DNA of 64,000 bases from positions 186,001 through 250,000 of the forward strand of contig NZ_CP038271.1 in the NCBI RefSeq assembly GCF_004571195.1, written 5' to 3'. This document shows, one piece after another, positions 1 through 9,373 of the stretch. Numbering within the stretch: the first letter of the stretch is position 1; every line of letters starts with the position of its first letter. The translations under genes and the position numbers were made by a program. The notes beneath the pieces are model-generated. The model saw nothing but the letters and a program-made list of their open reading frames with translations, made no database searches and was not told the DNA's origin. The stretch comes from Legionella geestiana. Lineage in GTDB: Bacteria; Pseudomonadota; Gammaproteobacteria; Legionellales; Legionellaceae.

Positions 1-1
1 A

Positions 2-3000
2 CTCTCACAGTACCTGACACTCACTCAACACAAAACCCATTTTATCCCCCTGCTGCAAAATGGGATTTGCAATGGCCTGTGCGGCCTTTTTAAGGCGCTG
101 TCGCCGCAGCAATGGCAAGCGTTCATGAATGAGATTGAGGCCTGGGACGGCAGAGAGGCAACGCTTACGCATTCGTGCCACCTCCATTTTCGCCAGTTAC
201 TGGAAGTCATAGAAAACCACCAGTTCAATCAAGAAGAGCCTCTCACATATGCAGGCGAAAATCTGCAGGACTTTCTCTCACAGGCGCGTGTATCGACTGC
301 TGTCATTCTCAAAAATCCGTGGCATGCCATATGTGTGCATAAAACAGGCACCGATAACTGGCGGTTTTATGACCCCAATTTCATCGATGGCGGCAAAACC
401 ATCACCCCGCTTGCAGCACTTATGGCAGAAATCGTAAAAAGCCTTGGTACTCTTATTGCTGTTGAAAATGCACCCGAGCTGACCCCGGGAATCACTGATC
501 CCGACCATTTCCTGGAAGAAGGCGGTCTGCTGGCACTTTGTATGTGTGAAAACCGTGAAGACATGCTCCGAACACTCAACAAAGACCCTGAACACTTCAG
601 TCGAAATGCGCTTGACGGTATATTGTTGCGCAGAGTCGATGGCATACCAGCATGGCAAATCGGCGAAAAGCACCCCAATGTGCGTTTGCAGGTATTTACA
701 GAGGGGTTAATCGAAGCATTTCAAAAAGAATACGGCGCCGAGGCGCCCGCATTACTTGCAAAAAGCGCTGAGCGTGCGGGCTCGAAACAAGCCCCTCCAC
801 CAGCCCCCGCACCCTCAGAATGCCGTCTTGATGCCGATACGGCGAACCCCAATACCCCGCAGCGTGCGAAGCGCATTTTCTACCCGCTGGCCAATGGCGT
901 GCGTGCGCCTCTGGTTAACCGTTATCGCCTGCGGACGTTTGATGTACTTCACATAAACCGAGAGCCCTGCGGCCTCAGCGATGCCTTCAGGCTTGCCCTT
1001 GACGGAGAGCCGGAATATACAGAGGTGGATTACGAGCGCCTGCCGACGGTGGAGGCCATAGAGGGTCTTCGTGGACACGCTACTCCTGTTCCGTTTTACC
1101 TTGGCATTCAGGAACTTACACCAGGCGAGCACTGGCAGCCCCTCGCCTCGCTCTCACCGCGTGAAACGCTCAGCCATCTTCATACCGAGCCTGCCGACGC
1201 TGACATTTCACTCGCGTATTCAAAGCGCGATAATCAGTATTACCTTCGGGTACGCAGTGAGGTGCCATCACTCACCGTGCGCTTTGTCGTGCAGGAGCAC
1301 GCGCCTGAACCAGCACCCTCAGTGCCTGAGGCGATACACGCACTGCAGCAGGAACTCATGGGATATGGCGAGGGGGCACTCGAAGGGGTTCAGCCTGAAT
1401 GGAGCGGGAGCGACTACCTTCAGGCCATTCGCACCCAGAAAAAAGGCGCCTGTCGCCATCGGGCCGTGGCTTTTAAAGCCGCCATGGAAGCGCTCTTTCC
1501 AGCCATTCCGGTTCGCATCGTGGTCAATGACGTACACGCGTTTGCTGAAGTGTGTATTGATGGCTATTGGCTGACACTGGACTTTGGCGGCTATCAAGCC
1601 CGCCTGCAGATTGATGACAGCCATCGTCCGGCGGGCGATGATATTGATGCAGACCGCGCGGTTTTTGAAGAAGCGAACCTTGAGCCATCAGGCGCCCTCA
1701 TCCCGGTTTCGCCGTCTGTGAGTAACGCCCGTCTTTTTGAAAGGGCGCTTGAAACCTGGAAGAAAAAAAGTGCCCGCATCCCGTCGCTGAGCGCCTGGTG
1801 CCAGCGAAAAGTGGCCTGCGGCGCGCCTCTAAAACAGCTCATTGAACTGCCCTCCGACACGGCGCTGCAGGGCCTGCATTATGCGCTGGAAAGGCATTGC
1901 CGCCATATCAGCCGCCCGGTCTTTTATGTGCACACGCCCGATGACCTCGTCTGTCAGGCACCTTTTGTGCGCATGGCGGACAATGGCCGGGAAGGCATCC
2001 CCTGCAGGGGGCCGGGAGGCCGTCTGTATGACTTTTTAACACAACCGTACACAAGGGATAACCCGCCGGTACTGATAGTCAATTACAGCCGTTTCAAGGC
2101 CGATGACCTCGTGCGCTTTAATGCCCTGCTCGATGACACGCGCCTTGCCGATGGCGTACCGGTGCCCAAAGAAGCGATTATCGTGGGCCTTGTCAACACG
2201 CGCCAGCCGGGCCGCTACACGGGTTCTGACTTTTATTCGCGCTTTGCCCTGCAGGTAGAAACCTGCCCGTTTGCAGAAAGCCTTCTCGCCAGAGCCCTGC
2301 CTGAGACACACACTGAGGAAATACCGCCTGATGCGGACGTCACCACCCTCGATGTCTTTCGTGCCGCCGACTGGAAAGAACGCCTGCTGGGGCGCTGGAT
2401 TTTACAGGGAAGCGCGCTCTTTTTTGAAGAAGGCGAACTGGTGCGCGCCCTGAAGGAAGGGCGACAGACGGTCGTTATTACCAATGGCCTCTGGGAGAAC
2501 CCTGAGTTTCTGCACGCCTTTCGCGAAGCGTGCGCGCAGCGGATGCTCGCATACAGTGGCGGCAGCCTGCCCTTCCCCGAAGGCCTGCGCTTTTACCGAC
2601 AGGAAGGCTATGACTGGGAAACGCTGGTCAGCAATGTCACCACAAGCCACGGCCTGCATGCCCGTGCCGTTGTCTGCAACCCGCTGCAGCTGTCGCAGTT
2701 TTTTCGCCGGTATGCCTGCCGCGATGCGGCATTGTATACACTCCCGGGGCTCTTCGAAGCCCATCAGGGCCAGACGCTGCATGTGAACGTGACAGCCGCT
2801 CTCTCCGATGATGCCTGGGCCGAATGCTTAAGCGTGGCAAAGCGCTTTAACACGGCACTGCATCTGCATGTGGCGCCCGGCGTGACCCTGCCCGCTTTTC
2901 TGCCGGAGCCTCTGGCAGCGGCAGCATCATCAGACAGCCGCATGGACCTGACGCCGCCGCTGCCGCCCGAATGGCAGGCAAGCGCAACCGCACACACCAT

Positions 3001-5602
3001 GGCCGTTGTCAGCGATGACCCCGATACCACCATCGCCCGGCTCACGCGCCACACCCCCGGCGTCTGGAAGGTGCTTGATGTATCAGAATGGTCGGCGGGC
3101 GATTTGACCGCCTCGCTGCGGGGGCGCTTCGATGCGGACAGCCTCGGGTTTTCATTCTCGGAAAAACGCAGTGCCTTTAACCGGGCGCTTGATGCCGGAG
3201 AATCGATTCTTCTGACCGGGCAGCTGACCCCGGACATTATCGATGCCCTCGCCGTGGTCTTTCTTGAGCGGCAACAGTCAGCGCCAGCGGGCCGTCTCAT
3301 GGTAGTCACTGACAACCGCGATGCCCTGAGCTTTGCCGAGCCTCTGAGGCATGCCGTCTGTGCTGAAGAAAAAGCCGCACTCCTTGGGCTTTGCGAGGGC
3401 GAGCTCGAGCGCATCGGCGGCACCGCTGACCTCGCGGCTGAACCCTTAAGCGTGCTGCAGACGCGGCTCACGTTCATCCGACAGCATCCGGGCGTACCCT
3501 TCGCCAATGCGTGGGAAGGGCTTGAAAGCCTGCCCGCAGGCTTTCATCTGCCGCCCTTTAATCCAGAAACCTCGGCCGCAGAGGCCGCTGCCTTTAACGC
3601 GGCACGCCTCGCGCAGGTGAATGCCGTCCTGCAGGAAGCGCCCTTTATCTTTTTAACCGGACTGACCGGTGTCGGTAAAACGACCTTCGTCAACAAATAC
3701 CTCGCACGCGAGGCAACCGTCTATCAGGGGGAAAATGCCCTTGCCACTGCGCTCAATGACCCGCGTGAGGGGCGAAAAATCATTTACGTGACAGAAGCAA
3801 ACCTGCACCTTCGCCAGTGGAGTGAGTGCGAGGGGCTTTTTCACACGCCTCCCACCCTGCCCGTCAACGGCGAGCTGGTGACGATTCCCGACAGCATCCG
3901 CTTCGTCTTTGACGGCAACCCCGTCAGCTACGGCGATGACCGCAGCCTTGCGACGTTCTTTGTGCGCCACGGCAACGCCAGACGCTTTGACCCGCTGCCG
4001 CCGGCCTGCCTTTATGAAGAAGTCCTGAAACCCGTCTTTGCCGATACCCCGCTGCAGGAGCAGGCCGCCGCGCTCTGTCAGCCGATGCTCGATGCTTATC
4101 GGTTTATTGGTGAAAACGCCGATGATGAGGTGCTCATTACCCCGCGTGAGCTGCAGATGATGGCGCTGCTTCTGATAACCGCAGGCCCGCTGTTTCCCGA
4201 TTGCAGCCTCGAGGCGCGTGCCCGCTACCACGCATGGGACATTGCCCGACACGCCCTGCCGGACGGCCTTCGCGCGCGTTTCGATGCGCGCTTTACACCA
4301 GAAAGCCTGCCGCAGGCGAAAGTCCCCCCTGCCTGCGGGAACTATCTGGTCACCCCTTCACGCGCACCGCTTATCACCGCCCTTGACCAGCTCATGGCAC
4401 TCAAGGCCGCGCGCCACGCACTCGATACCCAGGATGAGGCCGAAGCCGCCACGCCCGAGAAGATGGCGAAACTCTATGGCGGGCTTGGCGGCCTCATCGT
4501 TGAGGGCGAGCCGGGCATTGGTAAAAGCGAGCTTATCTTCCAGTATCTTCAGCACAACGGCTTCCAGCGGCGCGGCATCAATGACTCCTCGCCCGGTGAT
4601 GCCCGCAGTTACTGCGTTATCCCGGTCAGCATGAGCCTTGAGGAGCGCACCCAGGCGCTCTTAAAGGCTTTTCATGAAGGCACCATTGTCATCATGGATG
4701 AAGTCAACAGCTCACCCATGCTCGAAAAACTGTGCAACGGCCTGCTCATGGGCTTCGGTCCCGATGGCGAACGCCCCGAAAACCCGGGCTTTCTCCTCCT
4801 TGGCACCCAAAACCCCATCACCATGGCCGGCAGGCAGGCGCAAAGTACCGCACTCTCACGCCGCATGCTCACCATCACGCTCCCCACTTACTCCGGCGCG
4901 GAAATGGGCTTTATCCTTCGAAACGCCATCGGCATTCCTGAAGAAGTCGCCGATGACATGGTGCAGGCGTATGAAAAACAGCGCACTCACGCCCAAACCC
5001 GTCAACTCACGCCCATGCCCTGCTTTCGTGACCTCTTAAACCTCGCCGAACAGTACGCAGACGCGCATCAGATTGCAAAACCCGTGTTAGCTGATGAGGA
5101 ACTGTACCGCCTGCGTGATGCTCTGGCACACCCGCCGGCTGTGGCTCCGGCTTCTGTAGCTCCGGCTGCCATGGGTGGCGCAGCGGATAGACAGGCGAGA
5201 AATGCGTTTACAGCTTCTGCCCGCCAAAAGGTAACCGAGCATTACCAGCCCTCTGCATGGAACGAATGGCGAGGCGAAAAAAACTGGCTCGCAGTCGCTT
5301 ATACCGACCTGGAGCCGGGAGTTTATCGGGATCAATGTATGAACTTTTTTGGCGTCGACTTAAAAAGAAAAATCCTTGAAATCGCGGTCACTGAGCTGCT
5401 TGAAGCGCAGGGCGACCGTAAAAAAATCGGGGAAACACTCGATGCGTTGTGCGATTCTGGAGCGCTTGCCATACTCGAAAAAGGACAGGGGTTTACCAGC
5501 CGCATGTTCCCCTGCATAAAGACCAGCGCCGCCAAAGCGCTGGAGAGTATCCTTACTGAGATAAGCAACCCCTTGAATAGCACGGACAGCAAACCTTTAT
5601 GA
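2..5602 (+). CDS. Giant multidomain protein: protease-like, transglutaminase-like and AAA modules (5' partial)
   Basis: The frame is open from the left edge, so the start lies outside the window. The first in-frame ATG is at 125 (1825 codons follow), but coding-like sequence precedes it. Before and just after that ATG is a papain/YopT-like triad: Cys codon at 68-70 (or 80-82), His at 323-325 in WHAIC, Asp at 371-373 in FYDPN. Counting from the ATG, residues 430-490 form a transglutaminase-like core with Cys443 (GACRHR), His471 (VHAFAEV) and Asp486 (TLDFGG). The C-terminal half has two P-loops, GLTGVGKT at 1179-1186 and GEPGIGKS at 1461-1468, a Walker B with Asp1525/Glu1526, and a sensor-like GTQNP at 1560. 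Similar sensor-like segments near 688 and 1263 suggest three AAA_5/midasin-like modules, one lacking a Walker A. The architecture recalls translocated effectors; that role is inference. I do not recognise a named homologue. Confidence 0.85.
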   Translation, partial: LSQYLTLTQHKTHFIPLLQNGICNGLCGLFKALSPQQWQAFMNEIEAWDGREATLTHSCHLHFRQLLEVIENHQFNQEEPLTYAGENLQDFLSQARVSTAVILKNPWHAICVHKTGTDNWRFYDPNFIDGGKTITPLAALMAEIVKSLGTLIAVENAPELTPGITDPDHFLEEGGLLALCMCENREDMLRTLNKDPEHFSRNALDGILLRRVDGIPAWQIGEKHPNVRLQVFTEGLIEAFQKEYGAEAPALLAKSAERAGSKQAPPPAPAPSECRLDADTANPNTPQRAKRIFYPLANGVRAPLVNRYRLRTFDVLHINREPCGLSDAFRLALDGEPEYTEVDYERLPTVEAIEGLRGHATPVPFYLGIQELTPGEHWQPLASLSPRETLSHLHTEPADADISLAYSKRDNQYYLRVRSEVPSLTVRFVVQEHAPEPAPSVPEAIHALQQELMGYGEGALEGVQPEWSGSDYLQAIRTQKKGACRHRAVAFKAAMEALFPAIPVRIVVNDVHAFAEVCIDGYWLTLDFGGYQARLQIDDSHRPAGDDIDADRAVFEEANLEPSGALIPVSPSVSNARLFERALETWKKKSARIPSLSAWCQRKVACGAPLKQLIELPSDTALQGLHYALERHCRHISRPVFYVHTPDDLVCQAPFVRMADNGREGIPCRGPGGRLYDFLTQPYTRDNPPVLIVNYSRFKADDLVRFNALLDDTRLADGVPVPKEAIIVGLVNTRQPGRYTGSDFYSRFALQVETCPFAESLLARALPETHTEEIPPDADVTTLDVFRAADWKERLLGRWILQGSALFFEEGELVRALKEGRQTVVITNGLWENPEFLHAFREACAQRMLAYSGGSLPFPEGLRFYRQEGYDWETLVSNVTTSHGLHARAVVCNPLQLSQFFRRYACRDAALYTLPGLFEAHQGQTLHVNVTAALSDDAWAECLSVAKRFNTALHLHVAPGVTLPAFLPEPLAAAASSDSRMDLTPPLPPEWQASATAHTMAVVSDDPDTTIARLTRHTPGVWKVLDVSEWSAGDLTASLRGRFDADSLGFSFSEKRSAFNRALDAGESILLTGQLTPDIIDALAVVFLERQQSAPAGRLMVVTDNRDALSFAEPLRHAVCAEEKAALLGLCEGELERIGGTADLAAEPLSVLQTRLTFIRQHPGVPFANAWEGLESLPAGFHLPPFNPETSAAEAAAFNAARLAQVNAVLQEAPFIFLTGLTGVGKTTFVNKYLAREATVYQGENALATALNDPREGRKIIYVTEANLHLRQWSECEGLFHTPPTLPVNGELVTIPDSIRFVFDGNPVSYGDDRSLATFFVRHGNARRFDPLPPACLYEEVLKPVFADTPLQEQAAALCQPMLDAYRFIGENADDEVLITPRELQMMALLLITAGPLFPDCSLEARARYHAWDIARHALPDGLRARFDARFTPESLPQAKVPPACGNYLVTPSRAPLITALDQLMALKAARHALDTQDEAEAATPEKMAKLYGGLGGLIVEGEPGIGKSELIFQYLQHNGFQRRGINDSSPGDARSYCVIPVSMSLEERTQALLKAFHEGTIVIMDEVNSSPMLEKLCNGLLMGFGPDGERPENPGFLLLGTQNPITMAGRQAQSTALSRRMLTITLPTYSGAEMGFILRNAIGIPEEVADDMVQAYEKQRTHAQTRQLTPMPCFRDLLNLAEQYADAHQIAKPVLADEELYRLRDALAHPPAVAPASVAPAAMGGAADRQARNAFTASARQKVTEHYQPSAWNEWRGEKNWLAVAYTDLEPGVYRDQCMNFFGVDLKRKILEIAVTELLEAQGDRKKIGETLDALCDSGALAILEKGQGFTSRMFPCIKTSAAKALESILTEISNPLNSTDSKPL

Positions 5603-5678
5603 AAAGGCATGCGCTCACGCTACATTTGAATTTACAACAACACGCCCTGGCACTGAAAGAGCCACACGAATGGAAATA

Positions 5679-5706
5679 TTTACCCATCTGGTCTATATTT
5701 TATACA
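5679..5706 (+). promoter_or_regulatory. Candidate sigma70 promoter of the Gly/Trp-rich protein gene
   Basis: A -35-like TTTACC at 5679-5684 is separated by 16 bp from a -10-like TATACA at 5701-5706, about 25 bp before the start codon. The match is by eye only. Confidence 0.4.
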
Positions 5707-5730
5707 TAAAACCTGTGTGGAGAATGTGCC

Positions 5731-6132
5731 ATGGAATACTCAAAACTGGTTCATCCCGGCATAAAAGGCGCAATGACAGCGTTACTGCTGCTCATGCTCC
5801 CGCAGTCAGAAGCGGCGACCATTGTCTATGATAACGGCAGTGCTCCCAAACAGATGCAGGTTGCGTGGCACGGAGGTGGATGGCATGGGGGAGGCTGGCA
5901 TGGCGGTGGCTGGAACCGTGGCTGGCATGGCAACGGCTGGAACCGAGGATGGAATCGCGGCTGGGGTGGTCGTGGATTTTACTATAATAATTATTATCCT
6001 GCAGTCATTGGCGCCGGACTCATTGGGGCGGCGGTCTACAATCCCTACTACTATGGCGTCAACTGCAAGAAAGTCTGCTGGCGCACCGGTTACCGTGGTC
6101 GATACATTAACTGTCAACGCCGCTGCTGGTAG
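5731..6132 (+). CDS. Small secreted Gly/Trp/His-rich protein
   Basis: The 133-residue product begins with a signal-peptide-like segment (residues 10-28, hydrophobic LLLLML core, cleavage probably near SEAA). It is followed by tandem WHGGG and WNRG repeats between residues 46 and 80, a Tyr/Asn-rich patch, a short hydrophobic stretch, and a basic Cys-rich tail carrying CKKVC and CQRRC. The tail could form disulfides in the periplasm or outside the cell. It has its own candidate promoter and a GGAG ribosome site. Small glycine-rich exported proteins of this kind are common in Legionella, but I know no function for this one. His-rich repeats could bind metal, which is speculation. Confidence 0.8.
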   Translation: MEYSKLVHPGIKGAMTALLLLMLPQSEAATIVYDNGSAPKQMQVAWHGGGWHGGGWHGGGWNRGWHGNGWNRGWNRGWGGRGFYYNNYYPAVIGAGLIGAAVYNPYYYGVNCKKVCWRTGYRGRYINCQRRCW

Positions 6133-6186
6133 CATCATTACTTTGCCGGGCGAAAGTCCGGCATGCACCCTTGTTCTTCAACGCAG

Positions 6187-6215
6187 TTTTTAAATGCCTT
6201 AATTTCCGCTATGAT
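6187..6215 (+). promoter_or_regulatory. Candidate acnA promoter
   Basis: A good -10 hexamer, TATGAT at 6210-6215, lies 17 bp after a weak -35 (TTTTTA, 6187-6192). An AGGAG ribosome site at 6231-6235 precedes the acnA ATG. Confidence 0.4.
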
Positions 6216-6241
6216 AGCGCTTTTGCATTCAGGAGCGCGCG

Positions 6242-8920
6242 ATGAAGGTTGGTCAGGACACGCTTGGCACCCGCAGTGAACTGCAGGTTGATGGTAAAAC
6301 CTGTGTGTATTACAGTCTCAAACTTGCGGAAAAGACACATTTTCCCGGTATTAACCGCCTGCCTTTTTCTCTTAAAGTGCTGATGGAAAACCTCTTGCGC
6401 TTTGAGGACGGCTCAACCGTTACAACAAATGACATTAAAGCGCTCGCCGACTGGCTCAACACCAAAACCTCAAAACACGAAATAGCCTATCGTCCCGCAC
6501 GCGTTCTTATGCAGGACTTTACCGGTGTTCCGGCTGTGGTAGATTTGGCCGCCATGCGCGATGCGATTGGCACCATGGGAGGCAATCCTGCGCAGATTTC
6601 GCCTCTTTCACCGGTCGACCTCGTTATCGACCACTCAGTAATGGTGGATAAGTTTGCAACTCCTGAAGCACTCGAAGAAAACACCGACATCGAAATGCAG
6701 CGCAACCACGAGCGTTACACGTTTTTGCGCTGGGGTCAGAAAGCCTTTGCCAATTTCCGCGTGGTGCCGCCTGGCACCGGTATCTGCCATCAGGTAAACC
6801 TTGAATATCTCGCAAAAACCGTCTGGAGCAGCGAGGAGGATGGGGTTACGTACGCCTATCCTGACACACTGGTCGGCACCGATTCCCATACCACCATGGT
6901 TAATGGTCTTGGGGTGCTCGGCTGGGGAGTCGGCGGAATTGAGGCGGAAGCCGCGATGCTTGGTCAACCGGTTTCCATGCTGATACCTGAAGTTATTGGT
7001 TTTCGCCTCACCGGCAAACTGCGTGAAGGCATCACTGCGACCGACCTCGTTCTGACGGTCACGCAGATGCTGCGAAAGAAAGGGGTCGTTGGCAAGTTTG
7101 TGGAATTCTTTGGCACAGGCCTCAGCGCCCTGCCACTGGCCGACCGAGCCACCATTTCGAATATGGCACCTGAATACGGCGCAACCTGTGGCTTCTTCCC
7201 GGTCGATGAAGAAACACTGCGTTACATGCGTCTGACGGGGCGCGATGACAGCACCATCGCGCTGGTGGAAGCGTATTGCAAGGCTCAGGGCATGTGGTAT
7301 GACAAAAACACGCCGGAGCCAATTTTTACCGATATACTGGAACTTAACCTGGATACGGTTGAACCATCACTGGCCGGGCCAAAGCGTCCACAGGACCGGG
7401 TTAATCTTCACACCATGCCTGAACAGTTTGAGGCGTTTCTCTCAGAGACCGGCAGACTGGCAGAAAAGAACAAGTCCTTCAACGCCGGGGACTTTGATAT
7501 GCACCATGGCGATGTGGTAATTGCTGCCATTACAAGCTGTACCAATACCTCCAATCCAAGTGTACTGATGGCGGCAGGCCTTGTTGCCAAAAAAGCGGTT
7601 GAACTTGGACTGACAAGAAAGCCATGGGTAAAATCCTCTCTGGCACCAGGCTCTCGCGTGGTCACTGATTACCTGCGTCACGCAGGCCTTCAGACGTATC
7701 TTGATAAACTCGGATTTAACCTGGTGGGTTACGGATGCACCACCTGTATTGGTAACTCAGGACCGCTGCCTGACGCGATTGCCGCCTGCGTACAGAATAA
7801 CGACCTTGTGGTCAGTGCCGTCCTCTCCGGCAACCGTAACTTTGAAGGCCGCGTTCATCCGCAGGTGCGCGCCAACTGGCTGGCGTCCCCGCCGCTGGTG
7901 GTTGCCTACGCGCTCGCCGGAACCACAACCCGCAATCTTGCGGTGGAACCGATTGGGCGGAATGCCGAGGGGCGAGAGATTTACCTGCGCGACATATGGC
8001 CAACGAATGCCGAAATCGCCCATGAAGTTGCTAAAGTATCGGGGGCCATGTTTCGCCGTGAATACGCGGCCGTCTTTGATGGCGATGCCCACTGGCAGGC
8101 CATTAAAACCGGCAGTGGCACTACCTGCGAATGGGACAGCGCTTCTACCTACATTCGCAAGCCGCCCTTTTTTGACAATCTTGACGAACAGCCAGCCCCT
8201 ATTGCGCCGATTGAAAAAGCGTATGTGCTTGCCGTTTTTGGTGATTCCATCACCACGGACCACATTTCACCAGCAGGCTCTATCAAGGCGAATTCACCCG
8301 CGGGTCAGTATTTGAAATCACATGGGGTTGCCGTTGAAGACTTCAATTCCTACGGCTCACGCCGCGGCAACCACGAAGTCATGATGCGCGGCACATTTGC
8401 CAACATCCGCATTCGTAACGCCATGACACCTGAAATCGAAGGCGGCTACACGCGCCACATTCCGTCCGGGGAAACATTGCCCATTTATGATGCTGCCATG
8501 CGTTACCAGGCAGAACACCACCCGCTCGTGATTTTTGCCGGCAAGGAATACGGTACCGGCTCATCTCGCGACTGGGCGGCGAAAGGCACACGGCTGCTTG
8601 GCGTTAGGGCTGTGATTGTTGAGAGTTTTGAGCGCATTCACCGTTCAAACCTCGTTGGCATGGGCATTCTGCCACTCCAGTTTCCGCACGGCGTATCGCG
8701 CAATACCCTTAAACTGACAGGCTCAGAGCGCATCAGCATTGCCTTTGATGACACCATCAAACCCGGCATGGAGCTTATGATGCGAATAGAGCGCGAGGAT
8801 GGTCAGGTGGAGAATGTCCCGCTCTTATGCCGTATTGATACGGATAATGAGGTGGAGTATTTCCGCCATGGTGGTATTCTTCAGTATGTGCTTCGAAACC
8901 TCGCCCGCGAGGCCAGATAA
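6242..8920 (+). CDS. acnA: Aconitate hydratase A
   Basis: Aconitase interconverts citrate and isocitrate in the cytosolic TCA cycle through a [4Fe-4S] cluster. The 892-residue length fits the AcnA/IRP1 type. The three cluster ligands are visible: Cys433 in SCTNTSNPS, and Cys499 and Cys502 in GCTTCIGNSG. The swivel domain near the C-terminus has YGTGSSRDWAAKGT. An AGGAG ribosome site precedes the ATG. A usp gene follows after 12 bp and an exonuclease gene overlaps that, so the three are probably one transcript. In L. pneumophila the aconitase is known as the major iron-containing protein; that is family knowledge, not seen here. Confidence 0.98.
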   Translation: MKVGQDTLGTRSELQVDGKTCVYYSLKLAEKTHFPGINRLPFSLKVLMENLLRFEDGSTVTTNDIKALADWLNTKTSKHEIAYRPARVLMQDFTGVPAVVDLAAMRDAIGTMGGNPAQISPLSPVDLVIDHSVMVDKFATPEALEENTDIEMQRNHERYTFLRWGQKAFANFRVVPPGTGICHQVNLEYLAKTVWSSEEDGVTYAYPDTLVGTDSHTTMVNGLGVLGWGVGGIEAEAAMLGQPVSMLIPEVIGFRLTGKLREGITATDLVLTVTQMLRKKGVVGKFVEFFGTGLSALPLADRATISNMAPEYGATCGFFPVDEETLRYMRLTGRDDSTIALVEAYCKAQGMWYDKNTPEPIFTDILELNLDTVEPSLAGPKRPQDRVNLHTMPEQFEAFLSETGRLAEKNKSFNAGDFDMHHGDVVIAAITSCTNTSNPSVLMAAGLVAKKAVELGLTRKPWVKSSLAPGSRVVTDYLRHAGLQTYLDKLGFNLVGYGCTTCIGNSGPLPDAIAACVQNNDLVVSAVLSGNRNFEGRVHPQVRANWLASPPLVVAYALAGTTTRNLAVEPIGRNAEGREIYLRDIWPTNAEIAHEVAKVSGAMFRREYAAVFDGDAHWQAIKTGSGTTCEWDSASTYIRKPPFFDNLDEQPAPIAPIEKAYVLAVFGDSITTDHISPAGSIKANSPAGQYLKSHGVAVEDFNSYGSRRGNHEVMMRGTFANIRIRNAMTPEIEGGYTRHIPSGETLPIYDAAMRYQAEHHPLVIFAGKEYGTGSSRDWAAKGTRLLGVRAVIVESFERIHRSNLVGMGILPLQFPHGVSRNTLKLTGSERISIAFDDTIKPGMELMMRIEREDGQVENVPLLCRIDTDNEVEYFRHGGILQYVLRNLAREAR

Positions 8921-8932
8921 TCAAGGACGAAC

Positions 8933-9373
8933 ATGTATAAACGTATCTTGCATGCGACTGATCTTTCTCGAGATCATTACGCCCTTTGCGAGCAGGCAGC
9001 ACTGCTCGCACGTCAGCTTAATGCAGAGCTGTATCTGATGCACGTGGTAGCACTGCCAGCCAGCCTTCAGCTTGCTCAGGGATTGGGGTTCGTTGAACTG
9101 GCCACCCCCTCAACGTCCGATGCCAAAACGGTGTTATCCGTACTTGGAGAAAATTTTGGCGTGCCGGTTTCGCGTCAGTTTGCCGATATAGGTGCGGTCA
9201 CCGCACATGTGTTTGATAAAATTCGTGAGCTGAACATTGATTTGCTGGTAATTGGCAGCCATACGCCCGGAGGGTTTGCAAACTTTCTTGGCAGTAACGC
9301 GCAATCACTGGTCAATCATGCACCCTGTGATGTTTTAACATTGCGGGTCGGCGAGGAACACGCTGCATCATGA
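8933..9373 (+). CDS. Universal stress protein (UspA family)
   Basis: This single-domain Usp protein has 146 residues, the usual family length. It opens with a beta strand followed by HATDLS (the usual D-S motif) and ends with the IGSHTPGG loop, a variant of the family nucleotide-binding loop GxxG-x9-G(S/T), then APCDVLTLR. Such proteins are cytoplasmic and linked to stress survival; whether this one binds ATP is uncertain because the loop is not canonical. It begins 12 bp after acnA, and its TGA overlaps the ATG of the next gene (ATGA), so translation is probably coupled. Confidence 0.93.
   Translation: MYKRILHATDLSRDHYALCEQAALLARQLNAELYLMHVVALPASLQLAQGLGFVELATPSTSDAKTVLSVLGENFGVPVSRQFADIGAVTAHVFDKIRELNIDLLVIGSHTPGGFANFLGSNAQSLVNHAPCDVLTLRVGEEHAAS

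Noticed and set aside
2764-3507. 247-codon minus-strand frame
   Set aside because: Antisense shadow of the giant protein gene, composition-driven (Ser/Arg-rich).
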